Origin: a virus
DNA: 20,073 nt
Direction: 5' to 3' (one strand)
Virus record (IMG/VR): IMGVR_UViG_3300000116_000223
Coordinates: 1 to 20,073 of that record
The stretch's first letter is position 1. Each line of letters begins with the position of its first letter. Below the pieces are notes generated by a model. The model did no database searches. It was not told the DNA's origin and was given only the letters and a program-made list of their open reading frames with translations. The position numbers were made by a program, and so were the translations under genes. Of the stretch, positions 1 through 8,250 are shown one piece after another.

Positions 1-391
1 GCATACGCCCACCACTGTTTTGATTGATATGGTTGTGAGCTGTTGTTAGTTCTGGTATATACGTAGTAAGGGATGGGGTTGGTTGTAGTAAGCTGCTGAA
101 TGGTATTTCTTTTATGTAATGTAGAAATTCCTTTTTATCTCTTATATAGATATTTTCTATGCTTTTTAGTACTTTTATTCCCTCTTCTATAGGAAGATTT
201 ATTGTCTCACTATGTGAAATTGGGATTATGTATCCTTTTGTGTCTGTTAGTGGTTTAATATAGATAGCACATATACTATTTTCTACGGGATGTAGAAATG
301 GGGATGTGGGTATTATCTCCACATACGCTTCTTTGTGTTTAATTTGACAAAGATGATCTATCTTAGTTTGATTTTCTATAAGCCAATACAT
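1..391 (-). CDS. Partial gene, N-terminal 130 codons; possible family A DNA polymerase (exonuclease-like domain)
   Basis: An open frame starts at ATG 391-389, just after an in-frame TAG, and runs without a stop through the left edge, so the C-terminus is missing. The protein begins MYWLIENQTKIDHL. Further on it has IYIKPL, then KGYIIPISHSE, then IYIRDKKEFLHYI. The order of a beta strand, 'GYIIPISH', and then a helix leading to 'IYIRDKKEFLHY' resembles the 3'-5' exonuclease-like domain of family A DNA polymerases. In E. coli Pol I the matching stretch has 'AYIPVAH' followed by a helix and the conserved 'NLKYD' region. The acidic DxE of the first exonuclease motif is not evident, so the domain would be inactive or divergent. 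This is a memory-based resemblance with no catalytic polymerase motif in view. The gene lies 40 bases after the last structural gene and would begin a replication block. Confidence 0.35.
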   Translation of the reverse strand, partial: MYWLIENQTKIDHLCQIKHKEAYVEIIPTSPFLHPVENSICAIYIKPLTDTKGYIIPISHSETINLPIEEGIKVLKSIENIYIRDKKEFLHYIKEIPFSSLLQPTPSLTTYIPELTTAHNHINQNSGGRM

Positions 392-407
392 AAGATTAAG
401 ATACTAA

Positions 408-433
408 AAAATATTTAAATAGACAAATATTTT
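408..433 (-). terminator. Weak AT-only hairpin at the end of the structural block
   Basis: On the minus strand a 9-base arm AAAATATTT pairs perfectly with AAATATTTT across an 8-base loop, and a short T run follows (TTTTTT counting the arm). It overlaps the stop codon of the 306-aa gene and lies in the 40-base gap before the possible polymerase gene. All pairs are A-T, so stability is low. It may be a weak terminator or chance in AT-rich DNA. Confidence 0.2.
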
Positions 434-1352
434 AATATCCTCCTCCAGAATATCCTCCTCCACCTGTTGAAGGTGTGGATGGTCGTTGTGGGGGTGGTTG
501 AGATGAAGTAATGGGGGATGAAATTTGTGGGTTGATAAGGGTTAATGAATCATGTTTTTTCTTAACATGAGTAGCACCTACCATAGCTCCATTTTCAGGA
601 TGGATGTGATATGGACCCATATATTCTCTTCCATTAGGTGTTTTGAATTCTCCACCGTTTGTATATAAGTTTTCTTGGATCGAAGATTCTATATAAAGTT
701 GAGTAAACTTGTCTTTAAAGTATTTAGGGAAACCCGGCCATCGGGATTTTTGTTCTATAGATAGAGCAGAACCTCTATTTGAATTGAATATTTCTGTTTT
801 ATCTCCTTTTATTCTCCAAGTAAGAGAAGCAGGCTCATATAAATCATATGCTATACCCTTATCTTTATTTTTTAAAGCATCATAAGTTAATTTATCAATC
901 TCAATATATTTTAACTCATTTGTTTTTTTAGTAAAATACCTTGTAAGTTGTCCATTATCTTTTTGTTTTTGGGTTAAAGATGGATAATAAGAAGATGGGA
1001 TTATTCTTGATTGAGCATTTGAAGAATAATTTGAGGTAGTGGTAGGGTATATTAGGTTTCCATTTTCATCATAAAAACTAAGATCACTTGTTTGTCTTGT
1101 GTCTGCTATTTCTATTGTTTGACTAGTAAAAGATTCTAAAGTGTTAATATTATCTTCAAAAGGTTGATCATTAACTCCATTGATAAGGATTATTTCTTTT
1201 GATTGTTTATTAGGGATTTTTTCTGAATAAGTTTTCCCATCTGAAGTTTTATAGTATGAGCCTTTATAAGGTTCTTCATTAAATTTAAAAACATACTCAT
1301 TCCCATTAGTAAATAAATCTGTTTGTATTTGTGAAAGTGGATAATAAGGCAT
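432..1352 (-). CDS. Putative tail/baseplate structural protein with duplicated TNG-E-Y-G-Y motif and Gly-rich tail
   Basis: This 306-aa protein has no signal peptide or membrane segment. A motif occurs twice. The N-terminal copy (about residues 8-55) has LFTNGNEYVF followed by YKGSYY. The C-terminal copy (about 226-272) has LYTNGGEF, then YMGPYHIHP, then GATHVKKKH. Only the C-terminal copy carries histidines (H249, H251, H262, H267), which could bind metal, although this is inference. The last 30 residues are Pro/Ser-rich and end in GGGGYSGGGY, a flexible low-complexity tail. From memory, the YTNGGEF...Y-G-YH-H...G-M-GA-H pattern recurs in structural modules of aquatic phages, but I know of no assigned function. 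It is the last gene of the tail block, 16 bases after the hydrolase gene. The start is ATG 1352 with an A-rich leader. Role: probably tail tip or fibre-associated. Confidence 0.65.
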   Translation of the reverse strand: MPYYPLSQIQTDLFTNGNEYVFKFNEEPYKGSYYKTSDGKTYSEKIPNKQSKEIILINGVNDQPFEDNINTLESFTSQTIEIADTRQTSDLSFYDENGNLIYPTTTSNYSSNAQSRIIPSSYYPSLTQKQKDNGQLTRYFTKKTNELKYIEIDKLTYDALKNKDKGIAYDLYEPASLTWRIKGDKTEIFNSNRGSALSIEQKSRWPGFPKYFKDKFTQLYIESSIQENLYTNGGEFKTPNGREYMGPYHIHPENGAMVGATHVKKKHDSLTLINPQISSPITSSQPPPQRPSTPSTGGGGYSGGGY

Positions 1353-1367
1353 GTTTTTAAATTTTAA

Positions 1368-2081
1368 TTAATAGTCAGGTGAAACTAAAAGTTGAGTAAA
1401 ACCACCTACTGCCTTTTTTCCATTAATTGCTCTAGTTTGTATTAAACATTTTTTACCATAATTTCCTTCTATAGTTATAATAGATTTAAAATCACTAGTA
1501 GGAGCTACAAATATGCCAATATGTTGACCTGAAGAGGAGTTAGCTTGTGGGCCTGCAGAATTTATAAAACAATCTCCAGGAAGAATTATATTACTATTAT
1601 AATATTTTTTTAAAAGATCAGGTTGGGGGACTCCATTTTTAGTTATATCAACATACCTAACCATATTAGTAAAGTTTTTTCTTGTATTAGTTACAGTAGG
1701 ATCAAGAGCCCCATAAGATTTTCTTGACCATTTAGTTACATCTGTTCTTCCATCAGGAAAAGTTACAGGAATTCCTAAATATGACCCTACACCCTTTTCT
1801 ATCCAAGTATTAGGCTTTGGGGCATTAGTTATAATAGAATTACCACCAAGTAAAGCTTCTTTATAAACTAATCTACAAAAAGTATTACACCATGCTAAAC
1901 TATTACCATTAGCATCTTTAAACCAGCCAATTCCCTTCATCTTTTTTTCAAATATAGGATCATGAAATCCTCTTTGATTTCCCCCTTCAACAATGCTTCT
2001 TTGTCCTACATAAGAGGCTGCTATTTGAATTATTCTTTTTCTTAATTCTGGTAATTTATTTCCTGGTTTTGGTGTTGACAT
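1368..2081 (-). CDS. CHAP-like cysteine peptidoglycan hydrolase, tail-tip associated
   Basis: This 237-aa protein has the layout of CHAP/NlpC-type amidases or endopeptidases. The likely nucleophile is Cys65 in LAWCNTFCRLVYKEA, 'ILPGDCF' precedes the second half, and the likely catalytic His187 is in SGQHIGIFV. 'ITIEGNYG' (around 202-209) supplies the polar third residue (Glu205 or Asn207). These enzymes cut peptide or amide bonds in peptidoglycan. No signal peptide is visible. The gene follows the hub-like gene with only 3 bases between stop and start, so it is probably co-translated with baseplate genes. It could be the tail lysozyme that opens the wall during DNA entry, the functional counterpart of the T4 gp5 lysozyme domain. 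The alternative is a lysis endolysin, but no holin-like gene is nearby. The fold assignment rests on the Cys/His motifs and their spacing. Confidence 0.75.
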   Translation of the reverse strand: MSTPKPGNKLPELRKRIIQIAASYVGQRSIVEGGNQRGFHDPIFEKKMKGIGWFKDANGNSLAWCNTFCRLVYKEALLGGNSIITNAPKPNTWIEKGVGSYLGIPVTFPDGRTDVTKWSRKSYGALDPTVTNTRKNFTNMVRYVDITKNGVPQPDLLKKYYNSNIILPGDCFINSAGPQANSSSGQHIGIFVAPTSDFKSIITIEGNYGKKCLIQTRAINGKKAVGGFTQLLVSPDY

Positions 2082-2084
2082 AGT

Positions 2085-5015
2085 TTATAGAGTGTTTAAT
2101 TTATCTAATCCTGCTTTAATTCCAATATCTAATTTTGTTTTATCCGTGTATGCATTTTTAGCAAATTCAGTAGTTGCTCCTGTTCCCAAAGTACCTTTTC
2201 CATCTCCAGTTCCACCTCCAGATGAAACATTTGAGGTAGATGGGGAGAATAATATTTCGGTAAAAGATTTGTAATTTCCAAATAAAGAAGTCTTGACTTC
2301 TTCAGTCCATAGATAATTGTAATTGTCAATTTTTCCTCCCAGAATGTCTGATTTAGGCATTACTGTAACTTCTATGTCAGTTTCCCAATCATTATTACTT
2401 AATTTATGAGATATACCTGTTACTATGAAATTTAGAGCATCACCATATACAGAAGGTAAAAAACTTGAATCCATACGTAAAACATTATATATTTTTACTC
2501 CTGAAATTCCATCTACTGAAATGTTAACTTTAAAGGGTATAAATCCAATACCTCCACTTACACTTTTACCCTCAGATAATTGATTTTTTCTTGCAATAGC
2601 ATACTTGAAAAATTCGGAAACTATAGATAGATTTTGATCAATTACACTATCATCCAAGGGCTCCTTCCACTTAAAACTATCAAAGGGGGTATTTTTAGTA
2701 GTGCAAAGTATACCTTTCGTTCTTTCCTTAAGGAATTTTTCGGTGTAATTACTTACAGACTCTGCGGGGAATGTGACTGATTCAATATCTCCTGAAATTA
2801 TTTCGGGTTTAAATTTATCTTCTATTCCCTTATTCCATTTTGAAAATGATGTGGCATCTACCCCTTTTATACTTCCACCTGCTGTTGCCCCAACTGTAAT
2901 CATTGTGGCGTATTTAGGTGTAATAGCGGTTTTTATATTTAGTTTTCTTACAAAGTTAGAAGTATTACCATTATATCCAAATAAATTTAATTTATATTTA
3001 TCTGAAAGTTTTGAATATGATTTTACTCTTCCTGGTATTGGTGTTGTATCAATAATACTAAGTGTATTTGTAAATTCATTTATTATAGGTTCAAGATTAT
3101 TAATCCCTCCCATAGCTGTATTGACCCCCTCACATATCCCTTTTATTAAATTAAATACACTAACACTTCCATCTTTATCAGTATTAGAATCTAAAACTTC
3201 TCTAACAAACTTAAAGTTTAAATATATATTCAAAGCTTGAGCTCTGTTTACATGTTTAAATTTCTTTTGATTCCCTGGGGGGGTATCATAATCAAGAGTT
3301 CTAAATGGTTCTAATTCTCCAAAGAAAAAACTTCCTTGGCTTCTGTATAATTGAACTCCTTCAGAATTTTCATAATCTGTTGGGTTGATGAAATAATTTC
3401 TGACGCAACAAACTCTTAAATCACAACTAAATTGGTTTGGGATTGTATACATAATAGAATTACTATTTATGCTATTATTTATATCTATTTTAAATAAAGG
3501 GTTAAGTTTATTAAAATTTGATTGGTTTGTAGAGTCCGATTGACTAAGATTATTGAGTGATTTACCCGATGAATTAACTCTAGGTATTATTTTTTGTTCA
3601 ATATACTCTAATAAAGCACCAAATCTTATATAAATATCTGCTGAATCTTTACCTTTATTTGAATGAGGAGTTCTAAATCCATCTTTAGATCTTATGAATG
3701 AAGGGATAGGGTTGATAGTAGTAGTAGAAATTTCAGATGTATTTTTGACATAGCTGGTGTAAGAGGAATCCAAATCATCATCTGCTTCTCCAGCACATTC
3801 AGCTCTGTCACTACTATATCCCCTTCTAAGTAAAGTATCTTGGATATGGTGCCACATCGCATTTCTTTTATCCTTCCAAGGTTGGGATGAGCCCCATTCT
3901 TCTGGGGTATAGCTAAAGGTTTCTGATCTTTTATACGCGGGTGGGTTATAATAAGAATAAGACATATCATAATATGTTTCATATCTTGATACCGTTAGAT
4001 TCTCATCCCCTGTTTTTAAAAAATATCCCACTACACGCCTTTTGGGTTCTGAACTATTACCTGTATAAACAAACTCATGTTCATCGTATGTTTCTCTTTT
4101 CCCATGAGTATTTAACCATTCCCAACACCATAAAAAAGCATGTAGTTGACTTTTTGATCTATTTTCAATTTCTTCTGTTTGTGTACCTTCTTCTTTTGTG
4201 TTGGTGTAGTTTTGAAATTTTACAAATTGTGGTGATACTGAAATATTAGATTTTAGAGATTCTATAACATCTCCTAAACTCATTAAAGTAAGTGTTATAG
4301 AATATGATCCATCATCATTAAATACCCATTCAAAATTAGAGATTTTAGCTAAAAAACCATCATAATTTCCTACATATTCCCTTCTCTTAGCTTGGATATT
4401 ATTTAAGGCTTTAGCATAATCTGCATTACTTTCTAATCCTTGATCCCCTGTTTTAAAAAATGAATCTTCTAATAAGGTATTTTTTACTGCATGTAGGTCT
4501 GTTCCGTTTTTTGTGTATGTATTATTTCCCCATTCAACTAATAAAGTGTATCCTAGTCTTAAATATAGTACATCTATAATTTCAAACTGTTTTCGAGAAT
4601 GGACTTTAAATTTAAGAGTAGCTTTCTTTAATGAACCTCTAGTTAAGGTTTTTACATCTAAACTTTCAACACCTGGCATTGGTACAATTCCAAAATCACT
4701 TCTTTCATAAGTTCCGGGGAGGAATTTTCCTCTTTGAGCTAAAGATTCCCCATCTTTAGAAAAGGTAGAAGTACCATTAAACAACACATATTTTTTAGCT
4801 AATTCAGTTCCTGATAGTTTTGGGTAACCTAATTCTTTAGCTTTATCTGGGGAGATTGATACACCCGAGGCTACTTTAATCCAAGAATTTTGAGAATTTA
4901 GTATTTTTAACTGGTTGTTGTTTCGTGTGGTGGATTTGCCACTACCATGTAATGTTTGACGAGCATTAATTTGCTTAATTACATATTTATCTAATTCTTC
5001 TCCTACTATACTCAT
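2085..5015 (-). CDS. Large baseplate hub-like tail protein
   Basis: This 976-aa protein is the largest in the window. The N-terminal part (about 100-165) reads YERSDFGIVPMPGVESLDV and then KFKVHSRKQFEIIDVLYLR followed by LLVEWG. This resembles a beta-rich domain common in tail-tip proteins of T4-like phages. Near the C-terminus (about 820-890) the segment FIPFKVNISVDGISGVKIYN, then LPSVYGDALNFIVTGISHKL, then WETDIEV resembles hub domains that bridge tube and spike (T4 gp27 and VgrG/gpD types). The middle (about 285-445) is rich in Trp, Tyr and Cys and looks like an insertion. The C-terminus is a Ser/Gly/Thr linker ending in a short helix. It lies between the gp53-like wedge gene and the hydrolase gene. 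The hub assignment comes from pattern and position and could be wrong in detail, but a structural tail-tip role is likely. Confidence 0.62.
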   Translation of the reverse strand: MSIVGEELDKYVIKQINARQTLHGSGKSTTRNNNQLKILNSQNSWIKVASGVSISPDKAKELGYPKLSGTELAKKYVLFNGTSTFSKDGESLAQRGKFLPGTYERSDFGIVPMPGVESLDVKTLTRGSLKKATLKFKVHSRKQFEIIDVLYLRLGYTLLVEWGNNTYTKNGTDLHAVKNTLLEDSFFKTGDQGLESNADYAKALNNIQAKRREYVGNYDGFLAKISNFEWVFNDDGSYSITLTLMSLGDVIESLKSNISVSPQFVKFQNYTNTKEEGTQTEEIENRSKSQLHAFLWCWEWLNTHGKRETYDEHEFVYTGNSSEPKRRVVGYFLKTGDENLTVSRYETYYDMSYSYYNPPAYKRSETFSYTPEEWGSSQPWKDKRNAMWHHIQDTLLRRGYSSDRAECAGEADDDLDSSYTSYVKNTSEISTTTINPIPSFIRSKDGFRTPHSNKGKDSADIYIRFGALLEYIEQKIIPRVNSSGKSLNNLSQSDSTNQSNFNKLNPLFKIDINNSINSNSIMYTIPNQFSCDLRVCCVRNYFINPTDYENSEGVQLYRSQGSFFFGELEPFRTLDYDTPPGNQKKFKHVNRAQALNIYLNFKFVREVLDSNTDKDGSVSVFNLIKGICEGVNTAMGGINNLEPIINEFTNTLSIIDTTPIPGRVKSYSKLSDKYKLNLFGYNGNTSNFVRKLNIKTAITPKYATMITVGATAGGSIKGVDATSFSKWNKGIEDKFKPEIISGDIESVTFPAESVSNYTEKFLKERTKGILCTTKNTPFDSFKWKEPLDDSVIDQNLSIVSEFFKYAIARKNQLSEGKSVSGGIGFIPFKVNISVDGISGVKIYNVLRMDSSFLPSVYGDALNFIVTGISHKLSNNDWETDIEVTVMPKSDILGGKIDNYNYLWTEEVKTSLFGNYKSFTEILFSPSTSNVSSGGGTGDGKGTLGTGATTEFAKNAYTDKTKLDIGIKAGLDKLNTL

Positions 5016-5032
5016 AACTAGGTTTTTTTCTA

Positions 5033-5401
5033 TTAATAAACACCAATACTTGAAATAGAACCATTCAATGTAGATTGTTGTTTACTGTTAAGTAATTTAT
5101 ATGAAGATACTATGTTAGATAATCTATCTTTAGAGGGTATTCTAATTTGAGCACCTACTTCAGGAATAAGAGAGTCTGGAGTTTGAGTTGAATTTGCTCT
5201 AGCTATTATCCACCATAAACTTGAATCTCCATAAAAACTCTGGGCTAATAAATCGTATCTGTCACCTCTATTAGTATACACATAAGTATCTAAAGAATCA
5301 AGGGCAATTGAAGGATATTTTACATTAATGTATCCTCTTTTAGAGATTGATGATTGATTATTTTGGTATTCTATATAATTAATATTTGTGTATCTACTCA
5401 T
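5033..5401 (-). CDS. gp53: gp53/LysM-like baseplate wedge protein
   Basis: A small protein of 122 aa. Residues 36-89 form a LysM-like module: SLDTYVYTNRGDRYDLLAQS, then FYGDSSLWWIIARAN, ending in VGAQIRIP. This pattern (strand, then a helix with D-LA-FYGD, then WWIIARAN, then a proline-ended strand) is typical of LysM-type tail proteins such as P2 gpX and the T4 wedge protein gp53, which connects baseplate wedges. T4 gp53 is longer (196 aa), so this would be a minimal version. The ends outside the module are Ser/Asn/Gln-rich. Its position between the 861-aa structural gene (12-base gap) and the hub-like gene (17-base gap) fits a baseplate role. The LysM here would serve protein contact rather than peptidoglycan binding. 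Confidence 0.7.
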   Translation of the reverse strand: MSRYTNINYIEYQNNQSSISKRGYINVKYPSIALDSLDTYVYTNRGDRYDLLAQSFYGDSSLWWIIARANSTQTPDSLIPEVGAQIRIPSKDRLSNIVSSYKLLNSKQQSTLNGSISSIGVY

Positions 5402-5413
5402 AATTTTTATTTA

Positions 5414-7999
5414 TTAAAAAGGTGGTAACTCAGGACTATAATTTTCTGCTTCAGATATTAAAGCCGCTAATTCATCTTCATTTGATAAAAATTCAGCATA
5501 ATCTTGGGCAGTTTCAGGATCTAATATTTGGTTTTGGTCTCCTTGAGTTCGGGATACTATTTCTACATCTTCATCGGGTTCATAATTTATATATCCATCA
5601 CTCCCTCCCTCTTTAAGGTTTATAAATCTTTCAGATCCATAAGCATTTTTGTCTTCAATACCATTAATTGATCCTAATGAGAATTCATCTTTAGTCATGA
5701 AAGCATTTCTTTGACGTTGTACTCTAAAGTCATGGATTGGTGTAAAGCTAACATCTACTTCTATCATATGAGGTAATTCTTGAACTGAATTATCTGTGAA
5801 ATCACTTGCTTTACCTGTTCCATCTTCTGTAGAAGCATCTAGAGGAACCTGTATTTCCCAGGTTGATTCTTTTGGAGCTGTTAAATTGATACTTGTAATT
5901 ATTCCTGGTTGGTTGTATAGATAACTACCTATTGTAATTTCAGTCATAGTACCACCCATATACCCAGCATTTGTGTAGCTAGGAGCTAAAGATGAAGCTA
6001 AAAAGTTTAATTTTCTATACATTGGGAGAAGTTCTTGTTTTGACATAGCAACTACTTTAAAACTAAAAGAAATATCTCTTGAAAATCCACCATATTTATG
6101 AAATTCTTCTCCTCTACCTACATAGTTTAGTGATTTATATTTAGCTTTATACCCATCTTTAAACCCATCTAAATAAGCTCTAAAATGTAAGAAAAATTTA
6201 GCTGTAGTATCATTATCTAGTATTGCAAATCTAAATTTACAAAAATCATTTATTAAAGCATCTTTTCCAGCCTCTTCTGGTGTAGCTCCTAAAGGTCCAT
6301 TAGTTGATTTATATATAGGTAAAGCATTAATAGTATCTACAGGGCCTAAAATTTTACCTGGTGTGTTTTTGGCTCCAATTGATCTTTTACCTAATACATA
6401 ATTTGATACATCTCCTTTTTGTCCAGGATCATTATATTGACCCATGTTAACTCTTCTTTCTTGGTTCTCTTTTAAATAATCAGGAGATTTAGATATAAAT
6501 GTTTTAGTTTGATCAGATACTAATCTTTTTCTAAAATCTTGTTTTAATTGTCCTGTTTTATTTAGTTCTTGACTGGTAAAATCCGTTCCTCGCCAAGTAG
6601 ATGCTATAGTATTATCATTATCAGTATCTAAAACTGTACCAGTTAAAGATCTTACATAGTTTCCATTTAACCATGGTTGTATACTCTCACTATTGTCTTT
6701 ATCTATAAGATAATTTTCACTTCCAAACACTTTACTTTCTGCAACTTGAGGGTTATTATTTAAATAACGTAAAGAAACACTATTTGGGTTAGTAGGATCA
6801 CCAAAAATATTAACTGTGCTATAAGTTATGGGATTATTAGTACTATAATTATAATCCCCAAAATATGGATCTAAACCAGAATACCCTGTTCGAGCAGGTG
6901 TAATTCCATCATTTAAAGTTGCAAATTTTATATTTGTTTGCCCTATACCTAAAGCAGAGTTAGGACCACCACCATATGAATATAAAATACTATCTAAAGT
7001 ACCTAAAGGTTTTGATAAATTTAAACCTTTTGAATTCCATAAATTTAATAATCTATTATCATAATATACTTCTTGGGTAGTTGATGATTTAGTATTTTCT
7101 ATTGATTGAAGATTTGCTTGAGAATTTTCAACTTTAGCATTTTTGTTTTCTAATCTATTTTGGGTTTGTTGGTCTCTGTAAGCATCCCATTTTTCTAATC
7201 TTCTATTTCCTCTTTCTAAAGCTTTAGGAGTAAGACTTTCTTGGATTTGTTCGTCATTAACATAGTTAAATAATACTCCTCTATCATCGGGTCTTCTGTC
7301 TTTTTCTTCTGTTGCTTTAGTTTTAGCTCTCTCTTGTTGTTTTTTAGCTCGTTCAAGTTTATTTTTTGCTCTTTGTTCTTTTCTTATAATATTAAGAGGT
7401 ACAATATTTCTAATAGGCCCTTCACCATTTCTATCTGCTTTATTTTTTTCAAACACTACATCACCATATTTTTTAATAGCAGCATTTGGGAAGTTACCTG
7501 TAGGGTCAAGACCCATTTTATTTACGTGTTGGCCTAAATAGCCAACTTGAGATTGTAATAAAGTAGATAAAGGAGTATAAATACCTTCATTTATAGCACC
7601 GTTACCTTCTGTAAATCCTGTACTTTCAAGAGCTGTCTTGCCTTGACCTAAGATTGTTTTTGATTTAGAAAATCCACCATAAGCAGGTCCAGATGCTGTT
7701 TCAGCTTTTGTTGCTATTCTTGAAAGTAAGTTTTGTTTTGCAGTGAAAAGTAAACCATTAGGATTTTTAAAATCAAAAAAGTATTTAGATAAACGCGTAG
7801 CGTCCTCAAATGCCCTAGATGGTGCAGTTAAACCACCTCTAATTATTCCATCGCCATCAATAGCTGTATTTTCGGCTTGTCCTTCAATTGGAGATTGAAT
7901 ATAGGGTTGTCCACTATCCCCACCTCCAGGTCTATCTTGACCAAATTTAAGAGATTTAAGTGAGGTGTCCCCATTTTTTAATTTTATTAAAAGACCCAT
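5414..7999 (-). CDS. Large tail/baseplate structural protein with conserved C-terminal domain
   Basis: This 861-aa protein has a low-complexity first two-thirds. The N-terminus has Gly/Asp-rich stretches, residues about 206-237 are a highly charged Lys/Arg/Glu/Ala helix (KEQRAKNKLERAKKQQERAK), and long Asn/Gln/Ser-rich segments follow. The folded part is about 584-755. It contains KFRFAILDND, then FLHFRAYLDGF, YVGRGEEFHKYGGFSRDISF, YRKLNFLASSLAPSYT and FTPIHDF. From memory, this domain ('GRGE-F--Y-GF-R-ISF' with 'PMY-KLN-LAS-LAP-Y') recurs in tail modules of Bacteroidota and aquatic T4-like phages. I do not know its exact T4 counterpart. The last 65 residues are strongly acidic. The gene starts 8 bases after the 71-aa gene and shares its short N-terminal pattern. 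Being between the tape measure and the wedge/hub genes indicates the tail tip. Confidence 0.68.
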   Translation of the reverse strand: MGLLIKLKNGDTSLKSLKFGQDRPGGGDSGQPYIQSPIEGQAENTAIDGDGIIRGGLTAPSRAFEDATRLSKYFFDFKNPNGLLFTAKQNLLSRIATKAETASGPAYGGFSKSKTILGQGKTALESTGFTEGNGAINEGIYTPLSTLLQSQVGYLGQHVNKMGLDPTGNFPNAAIKKYGDVVFEKNKADRNGEGPIRNIVPLNIIRKEQRAKNKLERAKKQQERAKTKATEEKDRRPDDRGVLFNYVNDEQIQESLTPKALERGNRRLEKWDAYRDQQTQNRLENKNAKVENSQANLQSIENTKSSTTQEVYYDNRLLNLWNSKGLNLSKPLGTLDSILYSYGGGPNSALGIGQTNIKFATLNDGITPARTGYSGLDPYFGDYNYSTNNPITYSTVNIFGDPTNPNSVSLRYLNNNPQVAESKVFGSENYLIDKDNSESIQPWLNGNYVRSLTGTVLDTDNDNTIASTWRGTDFTSQELNKTGQLKQDFRKRLVSDQTKTFISKSPDYLKENQERRVNMGQYNDPGQKGDVSNYVLGKRSIGAKNTPGKILGPVDTINALPIYKSTNGPLGATPEEAGKDALINDFCKFRFAILDNDTTAKFFLHFRAYLDGFKDGYKAKYKSLNYVGRGEEFHKYGGFSRDISFSFKVVAMSKQELLPMYRKLNFLASSLAPSYTNAGYMGGTMTEITIGSYLYNQPGIITSINLTAPKESTWEIQVPLDASTEDGTGKASDFTDNSVQELPHMIEVDVSFTPIHDFRVQRQRNAFMTKDEFSLGSINGIEDKNAYGSERFINLKEGGSDGYINYEPDEDVEIVSRTQGDQNQILDPETAQDYAEFLSNEDELAALISEAENYSPELPPF

Positions 8000-8007
8000 A
8001 TTTTATT

Positions 8008-8223
8008 TTACTCTGGTAAGTTATCTAAATACTTTGAAGGTGTATCTCCATTTAGATCTAGTTGTGAAGGTGATGGATATCCAGATAATGTTGGATTACC
8101 ATTTAAAGAGTAAGTATTATGAAGATTTGATTGAACTGTATCTTCATTTGTTACTGGTGGTGTTGTTCCATCAAATTCACTTAAGTTAGATCCTTCTTTT
8201 TGTAGTTTGTTTAAAATTCCCAT
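8008..8223 (-). CDS. Small tail-module protein, 71 aa, unknown function
   Basis: The protein begins MGILNKLQKEGSNLSEFDG and carries NTYSLNGNPTLSGYPSPSQL followed by DLNGDTPSKYL. It is Asn/Ser/Pro-rich with no membrane segment and is probably extended or disordered. The pattern 'TYS-NGNP...PSPS-LDLNG-TP--YL' looks familiar from small proteins or N-terminal tags in phage tail modules, but no function is known to me. A copy of the conserved intergenic motif (8236-8247) ends 12 bases before the ATG, and the next gene starts 8 bases after the stop. It would therefore be first in the transcript for the baseplate block. Its opening residues resemble those of the 861-aa protein, which suggests a shared docking segment. 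Confidence 0.65.
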   Translation of the reverse strand: MGILNKLQKEGSNLSEFDGTTPPVTNEDTVQSNLHNTYSLNGNPTLSGYPSPSQLDLNGDTPSKYLDNLPE

Positions 8224-8235
8224 TTGTTATTGTTT

Positions 8236-8247
8236 TATTATAAATAT
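8236..8247 (-). promoter_or_regulatory. Intergenic motif ATATTTATAATA, putative late promoter
   Basis: The coding strand reads ATATTTATAATA, ending 12 bases before the ATG of the 71-aa gene. It is one of seven copies of ATATTTATAAYA, all placed just before start codons. An AT-only core at this spot suggests a -10-type element of a phage late promoter giving a very short 5' leader. Confidence 0.6.
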
Positions 8248-8250
8248 TAT

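Noticed and set aside
2773-3240. Plus-strand frame of 155 codons opposite the hub-like gene
   Set aside because: It lies fully inside a convincing minus-strand gene, has no recognisable protein pattern and no upstream signal. The same applies to other plus-strand frames, for example 3941-4249 and 12888-13196.
7576-7583. Another TATAAATA inside the 861-aa gene
   Set aside because: Its flanks differ (GTATAAATACC), so the 12-base motif is not matched, and it is not near a start codon. Treated as chance.
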